This document shows positions 25,538 to 34,701 of a stretch of DNA of 64,000 bases, piece by piece. The notes beneath the pieces were generated by a model. That model was not told where the DNA came from, ran no database searches, and was given only the letters and a program-made list of their open reading frames with translations. Within the stretch, counting starts at the first letter, position 1. Each line of letters begins with the position of its first letter. The translations under genes were made by a program, and so were the position numbers. Where the stretch lies: the NCBI RefSeq assembly GCF_019429485.1, contig NZ_JAHXZN010000001.1, positions 1,178,001 to 1,242,000 on the forward strand, written 5' to 3'. Source of the stretch: Sphingomonas citri. Lineage in GTDB: Bacteria; Pseudomonadota; Alphaproteobacteria; Sphingomonadales; Sphingomonadaceae.

Positions 25538-28051
25538 ATGGCGGCATGGTCTCGTCGCGGCGCATGGGCGCTGCTGGTCTCGTCCACGCTGGCGGGGCCG
25601 CTCGCGGCACAGGCGCCGGCGCCGCTCGCCTGGATGGCGCCCACCCTGGTCGAGCAGCAGCGGACCGCGCGATCGGACGATGCGCGCGAGGCGGTCGCGC
25701 GCGAGCGCGCGCGCGCGCTGGTCGGCGCGATGACGCTGCCGCAGAAGATGCAGCAGCTCACCGGCAGCAAGCCTTCGGTCCTGCCCGAGTTGCCCACCTG
25801 CTTCGGGGCGCGGCACGTCGACGGCATCGCCGCGCTGGCGATCCCCACCTTCCGCATCACCAACGGCCCGGTCGGCGTCGGCCAGAACGACTGCGTCTCG
25901 CTCGCGGTGCGCGACTCGATGAGCTCGGACCGGCGCTCGATGTTCCGCGCCTACAGCGATCCCAGCTCGGCCAAGGCGACGGCGCTGCCCTCCGGCATGG
26001 CGGTCGCCGCCTCGTTCGACCCGCGCGTCGCCGCCGATTTCGGCGCGGTGATCGCACGCGAGATGAACGACCTCGCGCTTCACGTCTTCGAGGCGCCGGG
26101 GATGAATCTGGCGCGGTTGCCGATCCTGGGGCGCAACTTCGAGTATTTCGGCGAAGACCCCTTTCTCGCCGGCACCATGGCAGTGGCCGAGATCCGTGCG
26201 GTCCAGGCCGGCAACATCATCGCCATGGCCAAGCATTTCGTCGCCAACGAACAGGAGACGAACCGCATGACGATCCAGGAGAACGTCGATGAGCAGGTTC
26301 TGCGCGAGCTGTACCTGATCCCGTTCGAGATGAGCGTCAAGGACGCCAAGGTAGCCGCGGTCATGTGCTCGTACAATTTCCTCAACGGTCTGCAGGCATG
26401 CGCCAACAAGCCGATGCTGATGGGGGTCCTTCGCGACGATTGGGGCTTCACCGGCTACGTCCAGACCGACTTCTTCGCGCAGAAAAGCACCGCGCCCGCG
26501 CTGGACGCGGGGCTTGACCACGAGATGCCGACGCCGATCCACTGGGCGCCCGACAAGCTCACTGCCGCGCTCGCCGAGAACGCGATCGCGCCGGCGCAGA
26601 TCGATCGCGCGCTGGAGCGCCGCTACACGCAGATGTTCAAGGCCGGCGTGTTTGACCGCGCGCTGCGCCAGTCGCCGATCGACTATGCCGCCGGCGGACG
26701 AGCCGCACGCTCGATCGGCGCGCGCGCCGCGGTGCTGCTCCAGAACAACGGCGCGCTTCCGCTGCCGCGGACCGCGCGCACGATCGCGCTGGTCGGCAAG
26801 GCGAGCCAACCCTATGCGCAGCAGGCCATCGCGGGCGGCGCGATCCTAGGCAAGCCGATGGGCGCGGGCGGCGGCAGCTCGGACGTGGTACCCGCCTACA
26901 CGGTCACGCCGATCGACGGCCTGCGCGCCGGACTGCGCGCGGCCGGCCGCGCCGACGCGGCGGTCAGCCTGATCCTGGTCGACGACGCCAACCGCGCCGC
27001 CACGATCGATGGCGAGGCGGTGGCGTTCGACGCCGCGCTCGCGCGGATCGCCGCGGCCGACGCGGTGGTGGTGATGGCGGGCACCAACGCCGAAGAAGGC
27101 GCCGACCGCGCCAGCTTCACGCGCAAGGACGGGCACGAACTCGCCCAGCCCGCCGCGGCCGGCCTGTCGCTCGACTGGTACGTCGCCAAGCCGAGCGCGA
27201 TTGCCACCGCCGATGGCGAGCCCGCGAACCCCGCCGCCTCGAGCGGGACGGTGGCGATGCTCGCCGCGATCCTGGCGGCGCGCTCGACCACCGCGGCGAC
27301 GATGCCGGCCAAGACCGTGCTGGTGCTCAAGGACAATGCCAGCGTCGCGCTGGATCCGGCGCTCCTCGGCGCGACCGGCCCGTCGATCCTCGAGGTCTGG
27401 TTCCCCGGCCAGGAAGACGGCGGTATCGTCGCCGACCTGCTGCTCGGCCGCGCCGAACCGACCGGGCGCCTGCCGGTCACGTTCCCGATCGCCGGACACG
27501 GCTTCCTCGACTCGATCGCGCCCGCGCAATTCCCCGGCATCCCCGCGGGCGACGGCAAGACTCAGACGGTGACCTACAGCGAGGGGCTGGAGATCGGCTA
27601 CCGCTGGTATGACTCGCACTGCGCCTCGACGCCGTGCGTCGCTTTCCCGTTCGGCTACGGCCTGTCGTACACGCGCTTCGCCAGCGAGGCGCCGCGGCTC
27701 GAGCCTATTGGCGAGGACAAGGTACTGCGCGCGAGCGTCACGGTACGCAACACCGGCGCGCGGCCCGGGACCGAGGTGGTGCAGGCCTATCTGTCGCTGC
27801 CGCCCAGCGCCGACGCGGTGGGCGCGCGCCAGCCGCCGCGTCGGTTGGTGGGGTTCGAGCGGGTCACGCTCGCGCCCGGCGAGTCGCGGCGCGTGACGGT
27901 CACTGTCGACCCTGCGGCGAGCCATCATCCGATGAGCGTGTGGAGCAAGGCCCAGCACACCTGGGTGACGCCGCGCGGCCGCTACATGCTGCGGCTCGGC
28001 ACCTCGTCCGCGCTCGGCGACTTGGTCGAGGCGGGCAGCGTCACGCGCTGA
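25538..28051 (+). CDS. glycoside hydrolase family 3 beta-glucosidase, secreted
   Basis: Predicted retaining beta-glucosidase/xylosidase. The signal peptide (MAAWSRRGAWALLVSSTLAGPLAAQ) targets the periplasm. The GH3 N-terminal barrel (about 60-370) shows KHFVANEQETNR (substrate-binding KH) and GYVQTDFFA with the nucleophile Asp about residue 311 (usual context is SDW). The GH3 C-terminal domain (about 400-670) and a fibronectin-III-like domain (about 700-830: EVVQAYLSLP... RRLVGFERVTLAPGESR) follow. Length 837. ATG at 25538 is preferred over the GTG two codons earlier because of the GGGAGGGTGAGG spacing. Exact sugar preference is unknown. Confidence 0.92.
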   Translation: MAAWSRRGAWALLVSSTLAGPLAAQAPAPLAWMAPTLVEQQRTARSDDAREAVARERARALVGAMTLPQKMQQLTGSKPSVLPELPTCFGARHVDGIAALAIPTFRITNGPVGVGQNDCVSLAVRDSMSSDRRSMFRAYSDPSSAKATALPSGMAVAASFDPRVAADFGAVIAREMNDLALHVFEAPGMNLARLPILGRNFEYFGEDPFLAGTMAVAEIRAVQAGNIIAMAKHFVANEQETNRMTIQENVDEQVLRELYLIPFEMSVKDAKVAAVMCSYNFLNGLQACANKPMLMGVLRDDWGFTGYVQTDFFAQKSTAPALDAGLDHEMPTPIHWAPDKLTAALAENAIAPAQIDRALERRYTQMFKAGVFDRALRQSPIDYAAGGRAARSIGARAAVLLQNNGALPLPRTARTIALVGKASQPYAQQAIAGGAILGKPMGAGGGSSDVVPAYTVTPIDGLRAGLRAAGRADAAVSLILVDDANRAATIDGEAVAFDAALARIAAADAVVVMAGTNAEEGADRASFTRKDGHELAQPAAAGLSLDWYVAKPSAIATADGEPANPAASSGTVAMLAAILAARSTTAATMPAKTVLVLKDNASVALDPALLGATGPSILEVWFPGQEDGGIVADLLLGRAEPTGRLPVTFPIAGHGFLDSIAPAQFPGIPAGDGKTQTVTYSEGLEIGYRWYDSHCASTPCVAFPFGYGLSYTRFASEAPRLEPIGEDKVLRASVTVRNTGARPGTEVVQAYLSLPPSADAVGARQPPRRLVGFERVTLAPGESRRVTVTVDPAASHHPMSVWSKAQHTWVTPRGRYMLRLGTSSALGDLVEAGSVTR

Positions 28052-28069
28052 CTGGTCCTCAAACGAGAA

Positions 28070-28099
28070 GGAGGACGGCGCCGCGGGGCGCCGTCCTCC
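28070..28099. terminator. bidirectional hairpin between GH3 and PEP-CTERM genes
   Basis: A perfect 13-bp stem (GGAGGACGGCGCC / GGCGCCGTCCTCC) closes GCGG. It lies between convergent genes. CTTGCTCC follows on the plus strand and TTCTCGTTTG on the minus strand. Confidence 0.75.
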
Positions 28100-28136
28100 C
28101 TTGCTCCAGGATCGGCGGCGGTGCCGCCGACGTGGA

Positions 28137-28694
28137 TCAGATCGCCTGGCTGAAGCGCACCGCGGTGCGGCGGCGACGCATCGCATAGCCGACCACGCCG
28201 AAGCCCATGATCATCATCGCCCAGGTCGCCGGCTCGGGCACCGCCGAGTTGACCGGGGTGAAGGTGGCCTGGCCGCCGTACGCGCCGTTGCCGCGCGACA
28301 GGCCGGTGACGACGAGCTTGTTCAGCTGGCCGGCCACGATCGGCACGTTGTTGATGAAGGCAACCTCGAACGCGCCGCCCGCGGTCTTGGTGATGGTCGC
28401 CGCGATGTCATTGATCGTCACCGAGGTGAAGTCGAGATCGTTGGCCGAGAAAAGGTCGGTCACGCTGGTGGTCACCGTGCCGCTGCCCAGACCGTTGGTC
28501 GGCAGGGTGAAGGTGAAGGTGTCGGTGAAGGTACCCGCCTTGAGGCCCTCGACGCGGAACGCGCCCGAGAAGGTGCCGTTCGGGCCGGCGGTCGCCTGGA
28601 AGTTGGGCGAGCCGACCGGATAGGTGGCGGCTTCGGCCGAAACGGCGCCCAGCGCAGCGGCGGCCGCCATGGTGATGGCAACGAGGCTTTTCAT
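28137..28694 (-). CDS. PEPxxWA-CTERM sorting-signal protein
   Basis: A secreted 185-residue protein. Signal peptide MKSLVAITMAAAAALGAVSAEA; mature beta-rich domain of unknown role; C-terminal sorting signal with VPEPATWAMMIMGFGVVGYAMRRRR-type layout, that is the PEPxxWA motif (about 154-160), a hydrophobic helix and an Arg cluster. Proteins with this signal are thought to be cut by an exosortase and linked to exopolysaccharide or biofilm. The start is MKSLV with AGGGAG upstream; a longer frame is not signal-like. No exosortase gene is in the window. It is divergent from a FeeM-like acyltransferase gene. Confidence 0.92.
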   Translation of the reverse strand: MKSLVAITMAAAAALGAVSAEAATYPVGSPNFQATAGPNGTFSGAFRVEGLKAGTFTDTFTFTLPTNGLGSGTVTTSVTDLFSANDLDFTSVTINDIAATITKTAGGAFEVAFINNVPIVAGQLNKLVVTGLSRGNGAYGGQATFTPVNSAVPEPATWAMMIMGFGVVGYAMRRRRTAVRFSQAI

Positions 28695-29211
28695 AGGAAC
28701 TCCCTTTGATTCGAGTCGGCCTGATTTCATCTGCCTGGCCGCGATATGACACAGCCGCTCCGGAAGGATGAACAAAAAATTAACGATAGCTGCTCCCATT
28801 CGGGGCATTTGCGTTGCAACAAAAAAACGTTGCGTTGCGGAACTTCCGCGTGGCCGGCCCGAGCGTCCATCCGAGAAATCGCACGACTCACCTTTCGCCG
28901 CCTCGGACCGACTAGGACCTGTTAACTAAATCTGCTCTAGCGAGAACGCCGTAACGAACTCGCTCAACGTGCCGATGAAACACGAACGATAAAACCAGGG
29001 GTCCAATCTAGTTCTGATGCGGATCAGTCGTGCGCCTGTCCTGGCGGTGGCTGAGAGGATTAGCCTGTTAGTGATGTACGTACGGCATCTGGCAATCGCT
29101 GCTGGATATCGAGCGGGATAGTGTGTCTGCGGCGACCATCGCGTCCGCGGCGATGAGAGCGCATGTCCAATATTCAACTGCCCAACCGGTTCCTCGATCC
29201 AAAGGTGATGT
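28695..29211. promoter_or_regulatory. 517-nt gene-free divergent region
   Basis: Less GC-rich than its surroundings, with no convincing coding frame; a 134-codon minus-strand frame shows no family features. It contains an A7 tract with flanking GTTGC repeats (28811-28837) and the 13-nt palindrome GCGGAACTTCCGC at 28837-28849. Both PEP-CTERM and acyl-amino-acid synthase genes start at its edges, so it probably holds their promoters. Confidence 0.5.
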
Positions 29212-30066
29212 ATGCCTCCACGCTCCCTTGACCTGGGCCGACACATCGACGGCTCATCTGCTAATCTGCTTGAGAGCACGTTGGCTCCACTCCGCCAGGC
29301 GTTCCACTTCTCGACCATGATCGCGGGCAACGACGGACAGAATCACGCGCTGGTGATCAAGGTCGCCGCCGGTGAGGCCGACCGCGCCGCAGCACGATCG
29401 CTGCTCAACAAGCGCTACGGCTGGCGCGGCTACGGTGAGTCGCACAGCATCCCGACCAGCGCGACCCACTCGACCTTCACCGCCTTCATCGACGGCGAGC
29501 TGGTCGGCACGCTCACGCTCGGGGTGGACTCGTCCGCCGGAATGGAGATCGATCACACCTTCCGCAACGAGCTCAACACCTATCGCCGCGTGCCCGGCGC
29601 GCAGCTGTGTGAGCTGACCAAGTTCGCGTTCGAGACGTCGGTGCAGTCTAAGGCAATCCTCGCCGCTTTCTTCCACTTCATCTTCATCTACGGCGAGTGC
29701 CGCTACGACTGCACCGACCTGTTCATCGAGGTGAACCCGCGTCATCGCCGCTTCTACGAGGCGATGCTCGGTTTCGACCGCGTCGGCGGGCTGAAGGAGA
29801 ATGAAGGGGTCGGCGCGCCGTCGCAGCTGATGCACCTGGAAGTGGCGCAGATTCGTGCGCAGGTCGCCGACTATACGCGCGCGGCCGGCGGCGTCAGCGA
29901 GCGCTCGCTCTACCCCTTCTTCCTCTCGGGTGAGATCGAGAGCGACGTGCGGCTGAAGATGGAGCGCGGCGGCCTCTCCGCCTCGCAGGCGCATCGCGCC
30001 GCGGCGATCGCGAGCCAGCGGCAGCCGAACGCGATCGACGCCGGCGCGACGATCGGCCACGCCTGA
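29212..30066 (+). CDS. N-acyl amino acid synthase (FeeM-like), PEP-CTERM associated
   Basis: GNAT-fold acyltransferase of the FeeM/long-chain N-acyl amino acid synthase type, which loads a fatty acyl chain onto an amino acid. Visible blocks: AAARSLLNKRYGWRGYG-like N-terminal (about residues 60-78), a GELVGTLTLG beta strand, AQLCELTKFAFE, and FIEVNPRHRRFYEAMLGFDRVG near the end of the fold. The rest (YPFFLSGEIESDVRLKME) is a tail. Length 284. AAAGGTG precedes the ATG. The known association of such genes with PEP-CTERM/exosortase systems fits the neighbouring PEPxxWA gene. The substrate amino acid is unknown. Confidence 0.82.
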   Translation: MPPRSLDLGRHIDGSSANLLESTLAPLRQAFHFSTMIAGNDGQNHALVIKVAAGEADRAAARSLLNKRYGWRGYGESHSIPTSATHSTFTAFIDGELVGTLTLGVDSSAGMEIDHTFRNELNTYRRVPGAQLCELTKFAFETSVQSKAILAAFFHFIFIYGECRYDCTDLFIEVNPRHRRFYEAMLGFDRVGGLKENEGVGAPSQLMHLEVAQIRAQVADYTRAAGGVSERSLYPFFLSGEIESDVRLKMERGGLSASQAHRAAAIASQRQPNAIDAGATIGHA

Positions 30067-30265
30067 GGGATAAAGGCCGGCGGTCATGTCGCCGCTGGAT
30101 CCGCGATGGTCTGCTCGTCGCAGCTCGACGGACCTTCCCGCTCGCGAAGCTCGGTCGTCTCGCAGTTCCGCCGGCGATTGACTTGAAGTTAGTCTGACGC
30201 GGCTCGACCCGAGCTCGATCGCGCACTAGGAGCGGCGCCGATCGCGCGATGGGGCATGGCGAGGG

Positions 30266-30895
30266 ATGGCGCTTCACACCTGGTGGCTGTTCGTAGGGGC
30301 TGTGCTCCTGCTCTCGGGAACGCCGGGACCCAACATGCTCCACGTCATGTCCCGCTCGGTGCAGCTGGGCCTGCGGCGCAGCGTCGCGGCGATGGCGGGG
30401 TGCCTCGCCGCGGTCGTGTCGGTGCTCGCGGCGTCGGCCGCGGGTCTCTCCACGCTGCTCCTGGCGGTGCCTGGCGCGTTCGCGGTGCTGCGCTACGCCG
30501 GCGCCGCCTACCTCGTCTATCTCGGGATCAGGGCGTGGCGCGCCGAAGCGGCGCCGATCGATGTCGGCGCGGGCGAGTTGGTGGCGCGGGCATCGCGTGC
30601 GGCGCTGTTCCGCGGCGGCTTCGCGATCGGCATCAGCAATCCCAAGCTCATCCTGTTCGCCGCGGCGTTCCTGCCGCAATTCATCGATCCGGCGCGCGCC
30701 AAGCCGCCGCAATTCCTCCTGCTGGTGCTCAGCTTCGCGATGGTCGAGGCGGGCTGGTACGCGGCCTATGCGCTCGGCGGGCGATCGCTGGCGCGGTACC
30801 TGACCCGTCCGGCGATCCGCCGCGGGTTCGACCGGCTCACCGGCACGATCTTCATCGGCTTCGGCCTCGCGCTCCTTCGCGCCCGGCCGGCTTGA
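30266..30895 (+). CDS. LysE family amino-acid/metabolite exporter
   Basis: LysE/RhtB-superfamily inner-membrane translocator, 209 residues, six predicted helices. Family signatures: LLSGTPGPNMLHVMSRSVQLG (usual TPGP motif), the helix AYLVYLGIRAW, and FRGGFAIGISNPKLILFAAAFLPQF (conserved NPK). Substrate unknown (amino acids or homoserine lactones are typical). A 199-nt gap with no visible gene separates it from the acyl amino acid synthase. Functional link to that gene is not shown by sequence. Confidence 0.92.
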   Translation: MALHTWWLFVGAVLLLSGTPGPNMLHVMSRSVQLGLRRSVAAMAGCLAAVVSVLAASAAGLSTLLLAVPGAFAVLRYAGAAYLVYLGIRAWRAEAAPIDVGAGELVARASRAALFRGGFAIGISNPKLILFAAAFLPQFIDPARAKPPQFLLLVLSFAMVEAGWYAAYALGGRSLARYLTRPAIRRGFDRLTGTIFIGFGLALLRARPA

Positions 30896-30941
30896 TCAGC
30901 GCCGCGACGGAGGCCTACCGTCATCGCGGGGAGCGACGCAC

Positions 30942-31970
30942 ATGACGGACAGGATTGGAGTCGGACTGATCGGCTACGGCCTCGGCGGCCGCGCCTTCCA
31001 CGCACCCTATCTCACGACGACGCCGGGGCTGGCGCTGCGCGCGATCGTCTCGCGCGATGCCGCCAAGGTCCATGCCGACTGGCCCAGAGCGCTGGTGCTC
31101 CCCGACGTGGCGGCGCTGCTCGCCGACGAGTCGACCGCGCTGGTCGTCGTTTCCAGCCCGGACCATCTCCACGCCGCGCATGCCGAGGCGGCGCTGGCGG
31201 CGGGCAAGCACGTGCTGGTCGACAAGCCGTTCGCCACATCGCTAGGCGAGGCGCGCGCGCTGATCGCGGCGTCCGAGCACGCCGGGCGGCTGCTCACCGT
31301 CTTCCACAACCGACGCTGGGATGCCGACTTCCTGACGCTGCGCGGGCTGATCGCGGATGGGGCGCTGGGCGAGGTGGTGAACTACGAGAGCCGCTTCGAT
31401 CGCTGGCGGCCGGAGCCCGCGCCGACCTGGAAGGAGGCGCGTGCGGGCGGCTCGTGGCTCGATCTCGGGCCCCATCTGGTCGACCAGGCGCTGCTGCTGT
31501 TCGGCCGCCCGAGCGCGATCACCGCCGACATGGCGACGCTGCGCCGCGACGCGCCCGCCCCGGACTATTTCCAAGCGACGCTGCGCTATCCGGACAAGCG
31601 CGTGACGCTGCACTCGAGCAAGCTCGCCGCTGACCACGGCCTGCGCTTCACGGTCCACGGCACGCGCGGCAGCTGGGTCAAGCATGGGCTCGACCCACAG
31701 GAAGCGGCCACGGTCGCCGGTCAGCGGCCGGGCGGCGCCGACTGGGGCCATGACCCGCGCGACGGCTTGCTCACGCCCGGCGAACCGGGCGCTGCGACGA
31801 CGCGCGTGCCCAACCGGCGCGGCGACTATCGCCTGTTCTGGTCGGCGCTGACGGCGGCGATCCGCGGCGAAGGGCCGAACCCCGTGCCGCCGCATGAGGC
31901 GCTCGGGGTGATGGAGGTGCTCGACGCCGGGCTGCGAAGCGCGGCGGAGCGGCGCGAGATCGCGCTCTGA
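30942..31970 (+). CDS. Gfo/Idh/MocA family oxidoreductase
   Basis: NAD(P)-dependent sugar-type dehydrogenase, 342 residues. The Rossmann start is VGLIGYGLGGRAFHAPYL, followed by the conserved VLVDKPFATS (EKP-like Lys) and FHNRRWDADF. The C-terminal alpha/beta domain has GGSWLDLGPHLVDQALLLFG with the HxxDxxxxLFG block seen in the family. It resembles YdgJ/IolX-like members. It starts 46 nt after the LysE stop and may be co-transcribed. Substrate unknown. Confidence 0.92.
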   Translation: MTDRIGVGLIGYGLGGRAFHAPYLTTTPGLALRAIVSRDAAKVHADWPRALVLPDVAALLADESTALVVVSSPDHLHAAHAEAALAAGKHVLVDKPFATSLGEARALIAASEHAGRLLTVFHNRRWDADFLTLRGLIADGALGEVVNYESRFDRWRPEPAPTWKEARAGGSWLDLGPHLVDQALLLFGRPSAITADMATLRRDAPAPDYFQATLRYPDKRVTLHSSKLAADHGLRFTVHGTRGSWVKHGLDPQEAATVAGQRPGGADWGHDPRDGLLTPGEPGAATTRVPNRRGDYRLFWSALTAAIRGEGPNPVPPHEALGVMEVLDAGLRSAAERREIAL

Positions 31971-32031
31971 CACGGCGGATCGCTTTCCTCCGTCGCTCGC
32001 GCTGCTAGGCTAGCGCCAAAGAGGGAGAGAG

Positions 32032-32970
32032 ATGCGCGCGATCCTGTTCACGGCGACACTGGCACTCGCGAGCGTCGGGAGCGCGGGCGCTCAACCCGCC
32101 GCCGATCCCCGATCCGCGGCAACACCGTTCCGGCTGGAAGGCCCGTTTGAGCTTCACTCGCGCGTCTACCCGGGCACGGTGCGGCGATATTGGGTCTATG
32201 TCCCACCGCGTTACGATCGCGGAAAGCCCCCAAACCTGCTGCTCTTCCAGGACGGCCAACGCGCGACCAACCCGACCGGCTCGCTCAGGGTGCCGGCGGT
32301 GCTTGACGCCTTGATCCGCGACAGCACGCTGCCGCCGACGCTCGGCATCTTCGTCACGCCGGGACATCGCGCCGCGGCCTATCCGACCGATCTCGGCATG
32401 CAGAACCCCGACCATCGCGTTGAGGAGTACGACTCGCTCTCGGACGATTACGCGCGCATGACGCTCGACGAGCTGCTGCCGGCGGTGGCGCGGCGCTGGC
32501 GGTTCGCCGATGATCCGCGTCGCCGTGCGATCGGCGGCACGTCGAGCGGGGCGATCGCCTCCTGGACGGTGGCGTGGCGACACCCGGAGGCGTTCGGCAA
32601 CGTCCTCAGCTTCATCGGCAGCTACACCTCGATCGGCCTGCGGCTCGGCAGCGACGGCGCGCCGGTGGCGCTCGGCGGCGACGTCTATCCAGGGCTGATC
32701 CGCAAGTCGCCGATCCGCCCGATCCGCGTCTTCTTCCAGGACGGCAGCGCCGACCTCGACAACGAGCACGGCAACTGGTTTCTCGCCAACCAGCAGATGG
32801 TCAAGGCGCTCGCCTGGGCCAACGCGCATGCCGACGAGCAGCACCGGCCCGGTCCGCGCTACGACGTGCGATACCAGTGGACCGCGGGCGGCCATTCGGA
32901 CGCGGACGGCGGCGCGCTGCTGCCCGAAGCGCTGCGCTGGATCTGGCGCGATCGGCCGGGGGCGCGGTGA
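32032..32970 (+). CDS. secreted alpha/beta hydrolase, Fes/esterase-like
   Basis: Periplasmic alpha/beta-hydrolase of the enterochelin-esterase-like group, 312 residues. Signal peptide ends SAGAQ. Core strands YWVYVPPRYDRGKPPNLLLFQDG; nucleophile elbow GGTSSGA (GxSxG-like, Ser in TSSG); TPGHRAAAYPTDLG and a late Asp region (FFQDGSADLDNEHGN) and His (GGHSDADGG). Members hydrolyse diverse esters, including acetyl or feruloyl groups on sugars as well as siderophore esters, so the role is open. A strong ribosome site (GAGGGAGAGAG) precedes the ATG. Confidence 0.88.
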   Translation: MRAILFTATLALASVGSAGAQPAADPRSAATPFRLEGPFELHSRVYPGTVRRYWVYVPPRYDRGKPPNLLLFQDGQRATNPTGSLRVPAVLDALIRDSTLPPTLGIFVTPGHRAAAYPTDLGMQNPDHRVEEYDSLSDDYARMTLDELLPAVARRWRFADDPRRRAIGGTSSGAIASWTVAWRHPEAFGNVLSFIGSYTSIGLRLGSDGAPVALGGDVYPGLIRKSPIRPIRVFFQDGSADLDNEHGNWFLANQQMVKALAWANAHADEQHRPGPRYDVRYQWTAGGHSDADGGALLPEALRWIWRDRPGAR

Positions 32971-33052
32971 GCGGGTGGAGCAGCGGTGAACGATCCGCCG
33001 CGCCGATCATTGAGCGGCGGTTCTCCCTTCTGCGATCCGGAGCGAATCGACC

Positions 33053-33826
33053 ATGAAGACCAGCGGCAACACGATCCTGATGACCGGCGGCGGCAGCGGC
33101 ATCGGCGAGGCGCTCGCGCATCGTTTCCATGACCGCGGCGACACCGTCATCATCGCCGGGCGCCGGCGCGAGGCGCTGGAACAGGCCGCGGCGGGTCGCG
33201 AGCGGATCCACACCGTCACGCTCGACGTCGAGGACGCCGCCGCGATCGACGCCTTCGCGCGCCAGATCGTCGACGACTTCCCAGCGCTCAACGTGCTGTT
33301 CAACAACGCCGGTATCATGAAGTTCGAGGATCTGACCGGGCGCCGCGACCTCGCCGACGCCGAGGCGACGGTCGCGATCAACCTGCTCGGTCCGATCCGC
33401 CTGACCGACGCGCTCATCGATCACCTCAGCGCGCAGCCCGACGCCGCGATCGTCACCGTCACTTCGGGGCTCGCGTACGTCCCGCTGGTGGCGGCGCCGA
33501 CCTATTCGGCGACCAAGGCGGCGATCCACTCCTATACGGTCTCGCTGCGCACGCAGCTCGCGGGCAAGGTCGAGGTGATCGAGCTGGCGCCTCCGGGGGT
33601 GCAGACCGACCTGACGCCGGGCCAGGCCAACCGCCCGGGCTATATGCCGCTGGAGGCGTTCGCCGACGCGGTCGCCGCGCAGTTCGCGCAGCAGCCGACG
33701 CCGCGCGAGATCCTGGTCGACGAGGTGCAGTTTCTCCGTCAGGCCGAGCGCGAGGGCCGTTTCGATGAGACGTTGAAAACGCTCACCGAGCGTGCCGCGC
33801 AGCAGCGCGCCGCCGGCGGCTCCTGA
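33053..33826 (+). CDS. SDR family oxidoreductase (DltE-like)
   Basis: Short-chain dehydrogenase, 257 residues. The N-terminal TGGGSGIGEALAHRF binds the cofactor (TGxxxGIG). NNAG appears in LFNNAGIMKF, catalytic Ser is in TVTSGLAY, and YSATKAAIHSYT supplies YxxxK. The C-terminal part follows the DltE/YciK-like pattern (PGVQTDLTPGQ). Substrate unknown. It converges on the DUF427 gene with a 30-nt gap. Confidence 0.92.
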   Translation: MKTSGNTILMTGGGSGIGEALAHRFHDRGDTVIIAGRRREALEQAAAGRERIHTVTLDVEDAAAIDAFARQIVDDFPALNVLFNNAGIMKFEDLTGRRDLADAEATVAINLLGPIRLTDALIDHLSAQPDAAIVTVTSGLAYVPLVAAPTYSATKAAIHSYTVSLRTQLAGKVEVIELAPPGVQTDLTPGQANRPGYMPLEAFADAVAAQFAQQPTPREILVDEVQFLRQAEREGRFDETLKTLTERAAQQRAAGGS

Positions 33827-33856
33827 TCGCGCGCCCGGCGGCAGGGCCCCGCGCCG

Positions 33857-34351
33857 CTACCAGCCCATGCTGCCGGGCACGCCCTTGAATGGGCCGACTA
33901 CGTCGGGTGTGATCCAGCCGCCGTAGAAGCCGCCCGGCTGCGGCAACACGATATCGCCGTCAACGGTGCACCGGTCCAGCGGTGCGGCGTAGAAGGCGAG
34001 ATGATCGCGCAGCGGCGCGAAGCCGCGCGTCGGGTCGGGGTAGCTCCATGCCACATCGTGCACCAGCGTCTCGCCAACCGCGAGATGCCAGTAGACCGCC
34101 TCGCCCTTCCACTCGCAGAAGGAGCGTCGCGTTGATGACCGCAGCAGCTCGCGCGCGACGTCGTCGGGCGGCAGGTACCAGCTCGGCGGGTGGCTGGTCT
34201 CCAGCGTGCGGATCGCGGCGCGCGTATCGGCGACCTTCTCGCCGCGGTGGACGATCCGGACATGACGACCGCTCCGCTCCGCCACCGCGGGGCGCGGGTA
34301 GTCCCACACGCTTTCCTGCCCCGGCCCCACCGGTTCGCGCACCGGCCTCAT
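33857..34351 (-). CDS. DUF427 domain-containing protein
   Basis: 164 residues with the DUF427 layout: VWDYPRPAVAERSGRHVRIVHRGEKVADT, LETSHPPSWYLPPDDV, FCEWKGEAVYWHL, VAWSYPDPTRGF and FYAAPLDRCTVDG. DUF427 domains are compact beta barrels of unknown biochemical role, often beside light- or stress-responsive genes. The ATG overlaps the DCC gene stop (ATGA), making it the third gene of the TspO-fusion operon. Confidence 0.9.
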   Translation of the reverse strand: MRPVREPVGPGQESVWDYPRPAVAERSGRHVRIVHRGEKVADTRAAIRTLETSHPPSWYLPPDDVARELLRSSTRRSFCEWKGEAVYWHLAVGETLVHDVAWSYPDPTRGFAPLRDHLAFYAAPLDRCTVDGDIVLPQPGGFYGGWITPDVVGPFKGVPGSMGW

Positions 34352-34701
34352 GCGGTGCCCCGCCCGGCCCAGCGCTGCAGCCGCGGGCGCACCCGCAGGA
34401 AGCGAAGATAGAGCTGCTCCAGCAGCGCCAGCACAGCCGGGCTTCGTGCCGCCACCCCGAGCGGGCGCAGCAGCGGGATCGCGCTCCACATCGCCGCGAA
34501 CGCCGCCGCACCCGAGACGATCGGCCCGTCCTCCTCGCGCGCGTGGGAGCGCGCGAGCATCGCGGCGCGATCGAGCGGGCAGGTCGCCGCCGTGGCGTCG
34601 ACGAAGTCGATCCGTCCGCGACGGTCGAGCCGGCGCATCAGCGCGATCTCGCGCCGACACAGAGGGCACGCACCGTCGTGCCAGACGGTGACCCTGCTCA
34701 T
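34348..34701 (-). CDS. DCC family thiol-disulfide oxidoreductase (DUF393)
   Basis: 117 residues. The DxxCPxC motif DGACPLC lies near the N-terminus (about residues 10-16), after VTVWH. A following segment IDFVDATAATCPLDRAAMLAR and the hydrophobic FAAMWSAIPLLRPLG complete the family pattern. These proteins are thioredoxin-fold-like with an unproven redox role. The start and stop codons both overlap the neighbouring genes by ATGA. Confidence 0.9.
   Translation of the reverse strand: MSRVTVWHDGACPLCRREIALMRRLDRRGRIDFVDATAATCPLDRAAMLARSHAREEDGPIVSGAAAFAAMWSAIPLLRPLGVAARSPAVLALLEQLYLRFLRVRPRLQRWAGRGTA

Noticed and set aside
28926..29330. 134-codon minus-strand frame in the divergent region
   Set aside because: It overlaps the start of the acyl amino acid synthase, has no ribosome site or recognisable domain, and its composition is random-like.
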